In this document: positions 44,913-53,942 of the stretch, in pieces
Layout of the letters: each line of letters opens with the position of its first letter
How positions within the stretch are numbered: position 1 is the stretch's first letter
Assembly: GCF_009708075.1 (NCBI RefSeq)
Contig: NZ_WMBT01000008.1
Location: 1-64,000 of the forward strand
Source of the DNA: Paracoccus lichenicola
GTDB taxonomy: Bacteria > Pseudomonadota > Alphaproteobacteria > Rhodobacterales > Rhodobacteraceae
Direction: 5' to 3'
DNA: 64,000 nt
The notes under the pieces: model-generated
Seen by the model: only the letters and a program-made list of their open reading frames with translations
Told to the model about the DNA's origin: nothing
The model's database searches: none
Position numbers and translations under genes: made by a program

Positions 44913-46619
44913 TCATGCCGGGCGGGCGGGTCGGGACATGCGGGCCGGGGGCGCATCGCTGGCGGCCTGCGGATGCGCGCGCAGCCACAGCACGCCATGG
45001 GCGGGCAGGTCGATGCCGAAGGTGCCATCCCCTGCCCGCTCGAAGCGTCCCTCGCCCAGGAGGGTCGTCAGGGTGCCCAGGGCATCGACCCCCTCGAACC
45101 GGCACTCGGACCGGCAGGGCCGCTTGCCCAGGTTGTGCAGCAGCAGCACCGTCCGCCCGCCCCAGTCATGGCGCAGCGCCAGGATGGCGGCGTCCGGAAA
45201 GGGGATGAAGCTCCAGTCGCCGAAGGCCACCTCGGGCATGGCGCGGCGGCGGCGGATCAGGCGCCCTATCCACGTCAGCAGGGACTCGGGGTCCTGCTCC
45301 TGCGCGGCGACATTGACGGCCCGCGGACCCCATCGGGCGCCCGACACCGGCGGGCGCAGCACCTTGTCGGCGGGCGCCGTGGAAAAGCCGCCGTTCGGTT
45401 CGTCCGACCATTGCATCGGGCTGCGCACGGCCAGCCTGCCGGGGATGTCCAGGTTCTCGGCCATGCCGATCTCCTCGCCGTAGAACAGGACGGGCGCGCC
45501 GGGCAAGGCAAAGACCAGGCTGTAGGCCAGCCGGATCCGGGCGGCGTCCCCTTTCAGCATGGTCGGCAGGCGGCGGCGCAGCCCGCGGCCGAACAGCTGC
45601 ATGTCCTTCTTGGGACCGAAGGCGCGGAACACCTGCTGGCGCTCGGCCTCGGTCAGCCTGTCGAGCGACCATTCGTCGTGGTTGCGCGCGAAATGCGCCC
45701 AGCCGTCGTCGGGATGCAGCCTGGGCATCGCCCGCAGCCCGTGGACCAGGGGACCGGCATCCTCGCGCACCAGGGCCAGGGCAAGCGCCTGGTTCATGTT
45801 GAAATCCAGGCACATGTTCAGCTCGCCCCCGCCGTCGTCGCCGTAAAAGCGGCGCACGTCCTGATAGGGCAGGTTGACCTCGCCCAGCAGGACGGCATCA
45901 CCGTGGCGGCGCATGATGAAGCGGCGCAGGTCGCGCAGCCAGTCGTGAAGGTCCAGTTCGGGCGGGGCGTCCAGCCCTTGCGTTTCCAGCAGGAAGGGCA
46001 CGGCATCCACGCGGAAGCCCGACAGGCCAAGCTGCAACCAGAAGCCGACGATCCGGTGGATCTCGTCGCGGACGCGGGGATTGCCGATGTTGAGGTCGGG
46101 CTGGTGGCGATAGAACCGGTGCAGGTAATACTGGCCCGTCTCCTCGTGCCATTCCCAGTTGCTGTTCTCCTTGTCCGGGAAGACAAGGTCGTCGGGTCCG
46201 CCCGGCGGGATCTCGTCGCGCCAGACATACCAGTCGCGCCAGGGCGAGTTCCGGTCCGCGCAGGCGGCCTGGAACCAGGGATGGCGGTCGGACGTGTGGT
46301 TGACCACCAGGTCCGCGATCACCCGGATTCCCCGGTCCCGCGCCGTGCGCAGGAAGACCGCCAGGTCGCCCAGCGTGCCAAGACGCGGATCGACGCCGTA
46401 GTAATCCGTGATGTCATAGCCGTCGTCCCGGTTGGCCGTGGGATAGAAGGGCATCAGCCAGATGCAGGTCACGCCGAGGCCCGCCAGATGGTCGATGCGC
46501 TGCGTCAAGCCGCCGAAATCGCCGATGCCGTCGCCGTTGCCGTCCTGGAAGGTCTCGACATCGAGGCAGTAGAAGACGGCGTTCTTCCACCAGACATCGC
46601 CCGTGCGGCTGATATCCAT
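44913..46619 (-). CDS. GH13 alpha-amylase family enzyme, trehalose synthase-like
   Basis: A 568-residue glycoside hydrolase. Family 13 motifs are present: DLVVNHTSD, the nucleophile Asp in GFRVDAVPFL, acid/base Glu in VLLGEVNLP, and the third acid in ARNHDEWSLD. A beta-sandwich C-domain follows (LLHNLGKRPC). The N-terminus WWKNAVFYCLDVETFQDGNGDGIGD (in part) resembles trehalose synthases and alpha-glucosidases. Catalytic residues are intact, so it should be active on alpha-1,4 glucosides; the exact reaction is not evident. Confidence 0.87.
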   Translation of the reverse strand: MDISRTGDVWWKNAVFYCLDVETFQDGNGDGIGDFGGLTQRIDHLAGLGVTCIWLMPFYPTANRDDGYDITDYYGVDPRLGTLGDLAVFLRTARDRGIRVIADLVVNHTSDRHPWFQAACADRNSPWRDWYVWRDEIPPGGPDDLVFPDKENSNWEWHEETGQYYLHRFYRHQPDLNIGNPRVRDEIHRIVGFWLQLGLSGFRVDAVPFLLETQGLDAPPELDLHDWLRDLRRFIMRRHGDAVLLGEVNLPYQDVRRFYGDDGGGELNMCLDFNMNQALALALVREDAGPLVHGLRAMPRLHPDDGWAHFARNHDEWSLDRLTEAERQQVFRAFGPKKDMQLFGRGLRRRLPTMLKGDAARIRLAYSLVFALPGAPVLFYGEEIGMAENLDIPGRLAVRSPMQWSDEPNGGFSTAPADKVLRPPVSGARWGPRAVNVAAQEQDPESLLTWIGRLIRRRRAMPEVAFGDWSFIPFPDAAILALRHDWGGRTVLLLHNLGKRPCRSECRFEGVDALGTLTTLLGEGRFERAGDGTFGIDLPAHGVLWLRAHPQAASDAPPARMSRPARPA

Positions 46620-46665
46620 GCAGGCTCCTTCCTTCCGTGCGGGCGGGATGGGCGGCCTTGCGGCG

Positions 46666-46842
46666 CTATTGCGAACCCGTCAGGCGCTTCTGGAACTGGT
46701 CGGCGCTCAGCCGTTCGATGCCAAGGCGTTCCAGCGCCTCGATGACGATCTGCGAGGGCGTCTTGCCCGCCTGGCCCGCCGCGATGTCGAGACCGCGGCG
46801 AAGATCGTCGGGCAGGTCGATGGGGGGTGATGCGCTGTCCAT
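46666..46842 (-). CDS. Small ribbon-helix-helix-type protein
   Basis: A 58-residue protein beginning MDSASPPIDLPDDLRRGLDI. The pattern of a short strand (PIDLPDDLRRGLD) followed by two helices (GKTPSQIVIEALERLG) looks like a CopG/Arc-type ribbon-helix-helix DNA-binding fold. GGGAACC lies upstream of ATG 46842, and the codon use is typical of the region. It may act as an antitoxin-like or local regulator; no toxin partner is seen beside it. Confidence 0.7.
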   Translation of the reverse strand: MDSASPPIDLPDDLRRGLDIAAGQAGKTPSQIVIEALERLGIERLSADQFQKRLTGSQ

Positions 46843-46900
46843 GCGGATGGTTCCCTGGCCTTCGCGGTATCAACAGCGCCGGGGGCCACGGGTTCCCGCC

Positions 46901-47221
46901 CTAAAGGCACAGCGAGGTCGCCGCGACCGGCAACAGGCTCCACACCGTCGCGACCAGCGCCACCGCCGCCAGGATCGCGGCGATCCGCTGCACCCCCGGC
47001 AGGGACGAGGCGAAGCGCGGCATCCGCAGGCCGGCCAGCAGAACCACCTGCACCGCGATGGCGGCAGCCCACGCGACCAGCAGCGCGGCGCGCCCCTGCC
47101 CCAGGCTCAACCCCGCCGCGGCCCAGTGGTCCGAACACACGATCCCCTCCAGGCCATAGACCGCGCTGAAGGCGGCGATCCAGACGCTCAGCGGCAGCGA
47201 CAGGCGCAGGATGTCGGTCAT
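46901..47221 (-). CDS. Small membrane protein of the oxidase operon
   Basis: A 106-residue protein with three hydrophobic segments (residues about 9-28, 45-67 and 82-103). ATG 47221 overlaps the stop of the fused subunit I-III gene. It may be a subunit IV-like or assembly component; I recognise no family. Confidence 0.7.
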   Translation of the reverse strand: MTDILRLSLPLSVWIAAFSAVYGLEGIVCSDHWAAAGLSLGQGRAALLVAWAAAIAVQVVLLAGLRMPRFASSLPGVQRIAAILAAVALVATVWSLLPVAATSLCL

Positions 47222-49716
47222 GCCAGCCACCCCGGCAGCCAGGCCGCGCCAAGGCCCAGGGCGGCGGTCAGGGCGGCATAGTCGATCCACAGCCGCACCA
47301 CCCGCGCATCGCCGCAGCGCCGGGCCGAGATGAAGCCCGCGCGGATGCGGGCCATCAGGAACAGCGCCATCAGCCCCGCGACTCCGGCATGAAAGACGGC
47401 ATAGCCCGCGATCACCCACAGCGTCGCGTCATAGGCATGGGCGTCGTGGGTCGTGCCCCCGAACACCGTCCAGGCGGCGCCGCCCAGGGCGGCAAGCCCG
47501 GCCAGGCTGGCCACCAGCCCCGGCCAGGGCGCGCGGCCCCTGCGGATCGCCTGGTCGGCCCCACGGATGCCCCCGCAGGCCAGGACCGCGCCGCCCGCCG
47601 CCAGGGCCGGTCCCCCGGTGCCGGGTTCCAGGATCGCGGGCGGCGGCCAGTTCGGGGCGACCGTCCACAGGAAGGCATAGCCGAACAGCAGCGACCCGAA
47701 CAGCACCGCATCGGCCAGCAGCAGGAACAGCGACCCCCACCAGCCGGGGGGGTGGGAAATCTCGGTATGGGGGGGCAGGGTCACGCCCCGGCCCGCGTCC
47801 AGCAGCCCCTCGTCATGGCGAGAGCCGCCGGCCCAAGCCCAGACCATCGCCAGCATCGCCACGCCCCCGGCCGAGGCGAACATCAGCCACCACCCCTTCC
47901 ACACCGGCGCCATGAACATGACGCTGGTGACGACCGCCATGGCAAAGGGCACGATCGAGTTGCGGGGCATGACGGCGATGAAGTCGGGCCTTGCCCCCGA
48001 CACGCTGACGGCCAGCGTTTCGCGCCGGTTGCGTGTCGGATGGCCCAGGAACCCCTCGCCCCGGGCGATCTGGACGGGCAGGCCGGGGTTGTCGTGCAGG
48101 GGATAGCGGCTGTCCACCACCGGGATCGAGGCGACGTTGTAGGCGGGCGAGGGGATCGGCGTGGCCCATTCCAGCGTGCCCGCGTTCCACGGGTTGCGCC
48201 GCCCGCGCACCGCGACAAGGGCGTTCGCCGCCACGTCCAGGACCACCAGGCCAAAGCCGATCGCCAGCACGAAGCCGCTGACCGAGGCCAGCAGGTTGAT
48301 CCCTTCCCACCCCGAACCGGCCTCGATGCTGTCCACCCGCCGCCGCATTCCCAGAAGCCCCGCCCAGTGCAGCAGCAGGAAGGTGCCGTGAAAGCCCGCC
48401 ATGACCAGCCAGAAGGCCACCTCGCCCATGCGGAAGAACCGCTTGCGCCCGGTCAGGACCGGCAGCCAGTAATAGATGCCGGCGATCATCGGAAAGACAT
48501 AGCCGCCGATCAGGACGTAATGCAGGTGCGCCACCACGAAATAGGTGTCGTGCGCCTGCCAGTCGAAGGGCACCATGGCGACCATCACCCCGGTCAGCCC
48601 GCCCATCACGAAGGTCACGAAAAAGCCCATGATCCACAGCATCGGCAGATGCATCCGGGGGCGGCCCTTCCACAGCGTGCCGATCCAGGCGAAGATCTGC
48701 ACCCCCGTGGGCACCGCCACCAGCGTCGAGACGGCGGAAAAGAAGGCCAGCCCCATGTGCGGGATGCCGGTGGTGAACATGTGATGCACCCACAGCCCGA
48801 AGCTGAGCACCGCCAGCGAAATGGCCGCCGCCACCACCCAGCCATAACCCAACAGCGTGGTGCGCGCCATCACCGGCAGGATGGCCGAGATGACGCCCGC
48901 CGCGGGCAGGAAGATGATATACACCTCGGGGTGGCCGAACAGCCAGAACAGGTGCTGCCACAGCAGGCTGTCGCCGCCGTGTTCGGCCTGGAAGAAGGGC
49001 ATGTCGAAGGCGCGTTCCAGTTCCAGGATCAGCGATCCCAGGATCATCGGCGGGAAGGCGGTCAGGATCATCACCGCCACGACCAGCATGTACCAGGCAA
49101 AGATCGGCAGCCGGTCCAGCGTCATGCCGACGGCGCGATAGCGCAGCACGGTCACGACCACCTCGACCGCCGCGCCGATGGCCGAGATCTCAATGAAGCT
49201 GATGCCCAAAAGCCAGATGTCGGTGTTGATGCCGGGGGAATGGGCCGATGACGACAGCGGCGGATACATGAACCAGCCGCCGTCGGGCGCCACCCCCGCC
49301 AGCAGCGCCACGATCATGATCGTGGCTCCGATCATGTAGCACCAGAAGCCATAGGCCCCCAGCCGGGGAAAGGCCAGGTCGCGCGTTCCCAGCATCGCGG
49401 GCAGCAGAAAGACGGTCAGCGCCTCGAAAAAGGGGATGGCGAACAGGAACATCATGATGGTCCCGTGCATCGTGAAGATCTGGTTGTAGACCTCGGGACC
49501 CATGAAGGCCGACCGGGGGGATGCCAGCTGCGCCCGGATCAGCATGGCCAGGATCCCGCCCGCCAGGAACATCCCGGCGGCGCCCAGGATGAACATGGTG
49601 CCGATGGTGTTGTTGTTGACCGTGGTCAGCACGCCCTTCCAGCCGGGATCGTTCCGCCAGATCGGATACAGCGCCTTGTGCAGGCGTAGCGCGGTCAGGC
49701 GCGGCTTGTCGGTCAC
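47218..49716 (-). CDS. Heme-copper oxidase subunit I fused to subunit III
   Basis: An 832-residue inner-membrane protein. Residues 1-540 are subunit I, with heme and CuB ligands His84, His262, His311, His312, His397 and His399, the His-Tyr pair in HPEVY, and Glu264. Residues about 600-832 are subunit III (HPPGWWGSLFLLLADAVLFG). Proton-path residues differ from standard A-type oxidases: the K-channel lysine is Gln340 (PTGVQ), and the D-channel asparagines are Val102 and Gly120, though Asp113 is kept. The subunit I-III fusion is known in some oxidases. It overlaps subunit II and the small protein by 4 bases each. Confidence 0.93.
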   Translation of the reverse strand: MTDKPRLTALRLHKALYPIWRNDPGWKGVLTTVNNNTIGTMFILGAAGMFLAGGILAMLIRAQLASPRSAFMGPEVYNQIFTMHGTIMMFLFAIPFFEALTVFLLPAMLGTRDLAFPRLGAYGFWCYMIGATIMIVALLAGVAPDGGWFMYPPLSSSAHSPGINTDIWLLGISFIEISAIGAAVEVVVTVLRYRAVGMTLDRLPIFAWYMLVVAVMILTAFPPMILGSLILELERAFDMPFFQAEHGGDSLLWQHLFWLFGHPEVYIIFLPAAGVISAILPVMARTTLLGYGWVVAAAISLAVLSFGLWVHHMFTTGIPHMGLAFFSAVSTLVAVPTGVQIFAWIGTLWKGRPRMHLPMLWIMGFFVTFVMGGLTGVMVAMVPFDWQAHDTYFVVAHLHYVLIGGYVFPMIAGIYYWLPVLTGRKRFFRMGEVAFWLVMAGFHGTFLLLHWAGLLGMRRRVDSIEAGSGWEGINLLASVSGFVLAIGFGLVVLDVAANALVAVRGRRNPWNAGTLEWATPIPSPAYNVASIPVVDSRYPLHDNPGLPVQIARGEGFLGHPTRNRRETLAVSVSGARPDFIAVMPRNSIVPFAMAVVTSVMFMAPVWKGWWLMFASAGGVAMLAMVWAWAGGSRHDEGLLDAGRGVTLPPHTEISHPPGWWGSLFLLLADAVLFGSLLFGYAFLWTVAPNWPPPAILEPGTGGPALAAGGAVLACGGIRGADQAIRRGRAPWPGLVASLAGLAALGGAAWTVFGGTTHDAHAYDATLWVIAGYAVFHAGVAGLMALFLMARIRAGFISARRCGDARVVRLWIDYAALTAALGLGAAWLPGWLA

Positions 49717-50390
49717 GGCGTTCCCCCTGCCAGGAATGCGTTCCAGGCCGCCGCGTCATGGGCGACCACGGTGAAATGGTGGCGGCGGTATCCCGGCCCG
49801 CTGAATTCCGCGCTGACGCCCGCGTATTCGCCAGGCCGCCATGCCTCGATGCGCAGGGTGTTCACATGGCCAGGGATCGCGTCCAGCTTGCCCGCCAGGC
49901 GCGGCACCCAGAAGCTGTGGATCACGTCGGCGCTGGTGATGCGCACATCGACGGGGCGGCCCGCGGGGATGTGCAGCGCGCCTTCCGTCACGCGGCCGGG
50001 CGCGTCGGGATAGCTGAAGCGCCAGGCCCATTGCCGCCCCTGCGCCTCGACCGCCACCACGCCGGGACCGGGGCGCGGCAGCAGCCGTTCGCCGATCCAC
50101 AGCCCCCAGGCGGACAAGGCGGCCAGCACCGCCATCGTGAAGCCGAGGCCAAGGCCCTTGATCCAGACCGCCTCGCCCCGGCTGTCCGCCGCGGCGTCCG
50201 ACGGCCCGCCGCCCCGGCGGAAGGCCAGCGCCAGCAGGACCAGGACCAGCAGCAGGATCGCCGCCGCGCCCCCCAGCATGACCCACCACAGGGTCGCGAT
50301 GATGTCGGCCGCAGGCCCGGCGGGCTGGACGGCGGACAGGCGGTTCTCGCAACCCGCCAGCATCGGCGGCGTTGTGCCCCCGATGACCAT
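49713..50390 (-). CDS. Oxidase subunit II lacking the CuA site
   Basis: A 225-residue protein: lipobox LAGC with Cys14, two membrane helices (residues 29-57 and 80-100), and a cupredoxin domain. The CuA motif of cytochrome c oxidases is replaced: both cysteines are Ser193 and Ser197, the histidine is Tyr201 and the methionine His204; only His158 and Glu195 remain. GVSAEFSGPGY strongly resembles the copper-free site of quinol oxidase CyoA. The signal segment before the lipobox is short, so the start is uncertain; ATG 50363 is an alternative. Confidence 0.9.
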   Translation of the reverse strand: MVIGGTTPPMLAGCENRLSAVQPAGPAADIIATLWWVMLGGAAAILLLVLVLLALAFRRGGGPSDAAADSRGEAVWIKGLGLGFTMAVLAALSAWGLWIGERLLPRPGPGVVAVEAQGRQWAWRFSYPDAPGRVTEGALHIPAGRPVDVRITSADVIHSFWVPRLAGKLDAIPGHVNTLRIEAWRPGEYAGVSAEFSGPGYRRHHFTVVAHDAAAWNAFLAGGTP

Positions 50391-50408
50391 CCTGGAAAGG
50401 ACACGCCG

Positions 50409-50960
50409 ATGGCCGGGGACAAGACGCAGGGCAGGCACGAGACCGACGGCACGCCGGGCGCGGGCAAGGAAGGCCGGTTCGAGGATCCGGTGGCCGACCT
50501 GCCGGGCTTTCACCAGACCTCGTCCACGATCGCGATCGCCGGCCACCCCCTGCACGCGATGAGCGTGGCCTTTCCCGTCGCGCTGACCTTCTGCACCTTT
50601 GGGGCCGACCTGTTCTATTGGTGGACGGGCGACGCCTTCTGGGCGCGGGCGGCGCTGTGGGCGGGGGGCATGGCCTTCCTGATCGGGGTCGCGGCGGCCT
50701 TCACGGGGACGCTGGAGCTGCTGTTCGTGCCCGGCATCCGGGCGCGCGCCGCCGCCTGGACCCATGCGGGGATCGCCGTGGTGCTGCTGTCGGTGCTGGG
50801 GGCCAACTGGGGCTATCGGCTGGGTGGCTACGAGGACGCGGTGCTGCCCTATGGCATCCTGTTGTCGGGCTTCGGCGTCCTGATGGTGGGGGCGACCGGG
50901 TGGCATGGCGGCAGGCTCGTGTTCGACTATCATCTGGGGACATCCGACACGGGCAACTGA
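50409..50960 (+). CDS. DUF2231-type membrane protein
   Basis: A 183-residue protein with a polar 45-residue N-terminus and four hydrophobic segments. GHPLHAMSVAFPVALTFCTF is the DUF2231 hallmark, with histidines that could bind heme. GGAAAGGA lies upstream of ATG 50409. Its start is only 18 bases from the divergent subunit II start, and its last 31 bases overlap the CopD-like gene on the other strand, so it is nested inside the oxidase operon. Its role is unknown; a redox or heme link is an inference. Confidence 0.85.
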   Translation: MAGDKTQGRHETDGTPGAGKEGRFEDPVADLPGFHQTSSTIAIAGHPLHAMSVAFPVALTFCTFGADLFYWWTGDAFWARAALWAGGMAFLIGVAAAFTGTLELLFVPGIRARAAAWTHAGIAVVLLSVLGANWGYRLGGYEDAVLPYGILLSGFGVLMVGATGWHGGRLVFDYHLGTSDTGN

Positions 50961-51442
50961 CGGTCGCGCGGTTCCGTCAGCCAGCCGGGCATCGGGATGT
51001 CGTCAAGCCCCGGCTTCATCAGCACCAGGGTCAGGATGGCCAGGACCGGCAGCAGCAGGATCAGCAGCGGCCCGCGGGGCCGGGGGGTTTCGTGGCGGCC
51101 GTCGGTTTCGCCCACCTTGACGATATGGTGGCCCACCCAGGCATGGAACCCGATCAGCAACGCCACGAAGACCAGCTTGGCGAACATCCAGGGAACAAAG
51201 ACCTCGCGCAGGAAGATCAGCCAGGTTCCGGCGACGACGGCCGTCACGGCGGCGGGCGTGACCACCCAGACATAGCCGACATGGGAGGCCAGCCGGATCC
51301 GGGTGAAATCGGCCTGCCCGATGGCCGGGTCGTGGCGCGACAGCATCACCGGCAGGCCGAAGAGGCCCCCCACCCACAAGGCCAGGGCCAGGATGTGCAG
51401 CGCCTTGAGATGCGGGATCACCGGTTCCAGCCAGGCGATCAT
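50930..51442 (-). CDS. CopD-like membrane protein
   Basis: A 170-residue protein with four to five hydrophobic segments and conserved histidines (LKALHILALALWVGGLFGLP, FHAWVGHHIVKVG) as in CopD/YcnJ-type proteins linked to copper or heme. It overlaps ctaG by 4 bases upstream and the DUF2231 gene at its 3-prime end. In this place it likely supports oxidase assembly or copper supply. Confidence 0.8.
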   Translation of the reverse strand: MIAWLEPVIPHLKALHILALALWVGGLFGLPVMLSRHDPAIGQADFTRIRLASHVGYVWVVTPAAVTAVVAGTWLIFLREVFVPWMFAKLVFVALLIGFHAWVGHHIVKVGETDGRHETPRPRGPLLILLLPVLAILTLVLMKPGLDDIPMPGWLTEPRDRQLPVSDVPR

Positions 51443-52164
51443 GCCGGACGGTCCTGCATCTGCCGCCAGCCCCGCCGCGCCACCAGCGCGCCCAGGACGG
51501 CATAGGGGATGCCCGCCGGCACCCACATGATCAGCCCGCCAAGCTGCTGGTCCGAAAGCGGCGCGAAGCCCCAGGCCAGCGGCGCCGTCCGGTGGATCGC
51601 ATACAGGACATCGGGCGCAAGGGTCAGCAGCGCCCCCAGCAACCCCATCTGCATGTAGGTCCCCAGGATCGCCAGCCCCACCTGCCCCGCAGGCTGGCCG
51701 GGCGCCAGCACCGCCCGCCAGAAGGCCGTGGCCGATCCCAGCAAGGTCGCCTGCATCACCCAATACAGCCCCTTGTTTGCCATCGCCGCGTCATAGGCCT
51801 GCGGCAGGTGCCAGGCCCACAGCACCCCCGTCGCGATCAGGAACACCGGCGTGACGGCGCGCGTCCGGCGCGCGGGCCAGGCCAGCGCGACCAGCGGCGC
51901 GGCAACGGCCACCAGCAGCAGGTGATGGACCACCCGCGCCGAAAACAGCGCCGCCGATAGCGCGCAGAGCGGCGAGACGAAGGCCACCGCCAGCACCGCG
52001 ACCGCCACGGCACCCGGCCGGGACCGGCCCAGCACCAGCATCAGCGCGGCCAGCGCTGCCAGCAGCAGCGGATCGAGGTTCCAGCGCATCCAGATCGCGC
52101 CCGGACCCGGGGCCGGACCGCAGTAAAGACCCGCAAGGTCCGGGACAAGCGCGCCGGCGATCAT
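51439..52164 (-). CDS. ctaG: Cytochrome oxidase assembly protein, caa3-type CtaG
   Basis: A 241-residue protein with seven hydrophobic segments and the caa3_CtaG pattern: SARVVHHLLLVAVAAPLVAL and WAWHLPQAYDAAM. It is distinct from the periplasmic Cox11-type CtaG. The family is needed for CuB insertion in Bacillus caa3 oxidase. It is the first gene of the minus-strand oxidase operon. Confidence 0.85.
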   Translation of the reverse strand: MIAGALVPDLAGLYCGPAPGPGAIWMRWNLDPLLLAALAALMLVLGRSRPGAVAVAVLAVAFVSPLCALSAALFSARVVHHLLLVAVAAPLVALAWPARRTRAVTPVFLIATGVLWAWHLPQAYDAAMANKGLYWVMQATLLGSATAFWRAVLAPGQPAGQVGLAILGTYMQMGLLGALLTLAPDVLYAIHRTAPLAWGFAPLSDQQLGGLIMWVPAGIPYAVLGALVARRGWRQMQDRPA

Positions 52165-52445
52165 GCCGCAGCCCCCGCCCCTGCTCCGCCGTCATGGCCC
52201 CCAGGGCCGCCCGGGACAGGGGCACGACAGGGACCGTCCTCCCGCTGCCGGGCGGATCTGGTGCCGGGGAACCTGGTCTTGCGCATGGGATCCTTTTCGA
52301 GAACGGGGCCGCAGGGGCGCTCGTATCGGCAACACGCCGGGCCGCGACGGGTTCCCGGCGGACGGCAAGGCCGCGCCGGACCGGGCCAGGACGGGGAACA
52401 AGGCGGCAAAACAGCCGTTCCCCCGGGCACAGGGTTTTCCGGACG

Positions 52446-53514
52446 ATGACGCGACGCAGGGCATGGTGGCAGGACCGCACCGCCTATCGGATCCATCCGC
52501 GCAACTTTGCCGATGGGAATGGCGACGGGGTGGGCGGCTTCCGCATGGACGTGATCGACCTGATCGGCAAGGACATCGACCGCGGCCTGATCGCCGAAGG
52601 GCCGTTCCTGCACGGCTTCCTGCAGGAATGCACCGAAAGGTCCTGGCGGGCCGCGACGTGGTGACGGTGGGCGAAAGCTGGAACGTCACGACGGACACGG
52701 CGCTGCCTTACTGCGGGCGCGAGCGGAAGGAACGCGACATGCTGTTCCAGTTCCAGCATGTCGTCGCAGGCTGGGACAGCATCCCTGGCAAGTGGCGCCC
52801 GCGCCCGCTGGATTTGGTGGCCTTCAAGAAGGTCTGGACCGACTGGCAGATGGCGCTGGAGGAGGACGACTGGAATTCCCTGTTCCTGAAGAACCACGAC
52901 CTGCCCCGGTCCGTGTCGCGCCATGGCGACGGGGGGGGCGATGGCGGAAACGCTCGGCCAAGGCGCTGGCGACAGCCATCCACCTGATGCGCGGCACGCC
53001 CTTCGTCTTCCAGGGCGAGGAGATCGGCATGACCAACGCGGGCTTCACCCCCATCACCGATTACCGCGACATCGGGCTGATCGCCATGCACCGCGAGACG
53101 CTGGCCTAGGGCCTGCCCGAGGACCGGTTCTTGGAAGGCGCGGCCATGACCGCACGCCGATGCAGTGGAACGCGTTCCCCGGCGCGAGCTTCACCCCGGA
53201 CACGCTCTGGATCGCCGTCAACACGAGCAGCGCCGGGATCAACGGCGCGGCGCGGCACGACGCCCCGGCCGGTCCTGGCGCATTACCGCCGCCTGATCGC
53301 CCTGCGCAAGCGCCACGAGGTGATCGTGCAAGGCCGCTTCGTCCCCTGGCTGGAGGATCATTCCCGGATCTGGGCCTATGCCCGCGAATGGGAAAATCGG
53401 CGGTCGTCGGTGCTGTGCAACATCTCGTCCGAACCCGCTCGTGCCACCGTGCCGCCCGGTCCCATCACCCTCAAGCCATGGGAAGCCGTCGCCGTTCTGG
53501 GCGACCTTGGCTGA
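52446..53514 (+). pseudogene. Decayed GH13 alpha-glucosidase gene
   Basis: At least five fragments of an alpha-glucosidase/oligo-1,6-glucosidase lie in order but in different frames. They include WWQDRTAYRIHPRNFADGNG fused directly to GGFRMDVIDLIGKD (the loop between them, usually over 100 residues, is deleted), VVTVGESWNVT, SLFLKNHDLPRS, TPFVFQGEEIGMTN with a stop soon after, RTPMQWNAFPGASF, and a C-domain ending WEAVAVLGDLG. The catalytic regions are recognisable but interrupted by frameshifts and stops, so no full enzyme can be made. Confidence 0.9.
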
Positions 53515-53942
53515 TAGCCCGGCTGCCTGCCTTGTCCACGCGCCGCACCGTCCGTGTGCGCGCCTTGGCCGGCACGGTCAAGACGCATGATCTGCTCGCG
53601 CAGGGCGGCAATGGCAGGGTTGAAGGATCGGGCAGGCATGACCAGAATGACTCCAGGGCAGTTAGGAAGAAACAGAATAGTTCTTCTTTTGTTGCATTCT
53701 GCCTGAACCTGTCACTCCGCGGTAGGCCATTGATCTGGGGATATCTTGGTTGCTGCAACGTCTTAAGCTGACACCACCTGCGGAGGTGACGCGTATTCTA
53801 CCTCGCCGAAGCCCAGATCATGACGGTTCTGCGCCAAGCGAGAGCGGTGTCCCGTGTCCCCTCCCTGTCGCGAGCTAACGTTCCTCAGCGGCATTTGCCC
53901 GCCATCGACGTGTTTGATGACCGAGCTTTGAAACGAGGCTTC
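53515..53942. other. Remnant-rich gap between two pseudogenes
   Basis: There is no intact gene. The only recognisable content is a possible minus-strand imuA start with an SOS-like box (53562-53694). The rest (53700-53942) shows nothing I can assign and is less GC-rich than flanking genes. Confidence 0.6.
53562..53639 (-). pseudogene. Possible 5-prime fragment of imuA
   Basis: The minus-strand frame from ATG 53639 reads MPARSFNPAIAALREQIMRL, which looks like the first residues of ImuA, part of the SOS mutagenesis cassette. The similarity fades within 30 codons. GTTC-N7-GTTG at 53680-53694 resembles the alphaproteobacterial LexA box GTTC-N7-GTTC, which would suit an imuA promoter. The assignment rests on a short stretch. 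Confidence 0.35.
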
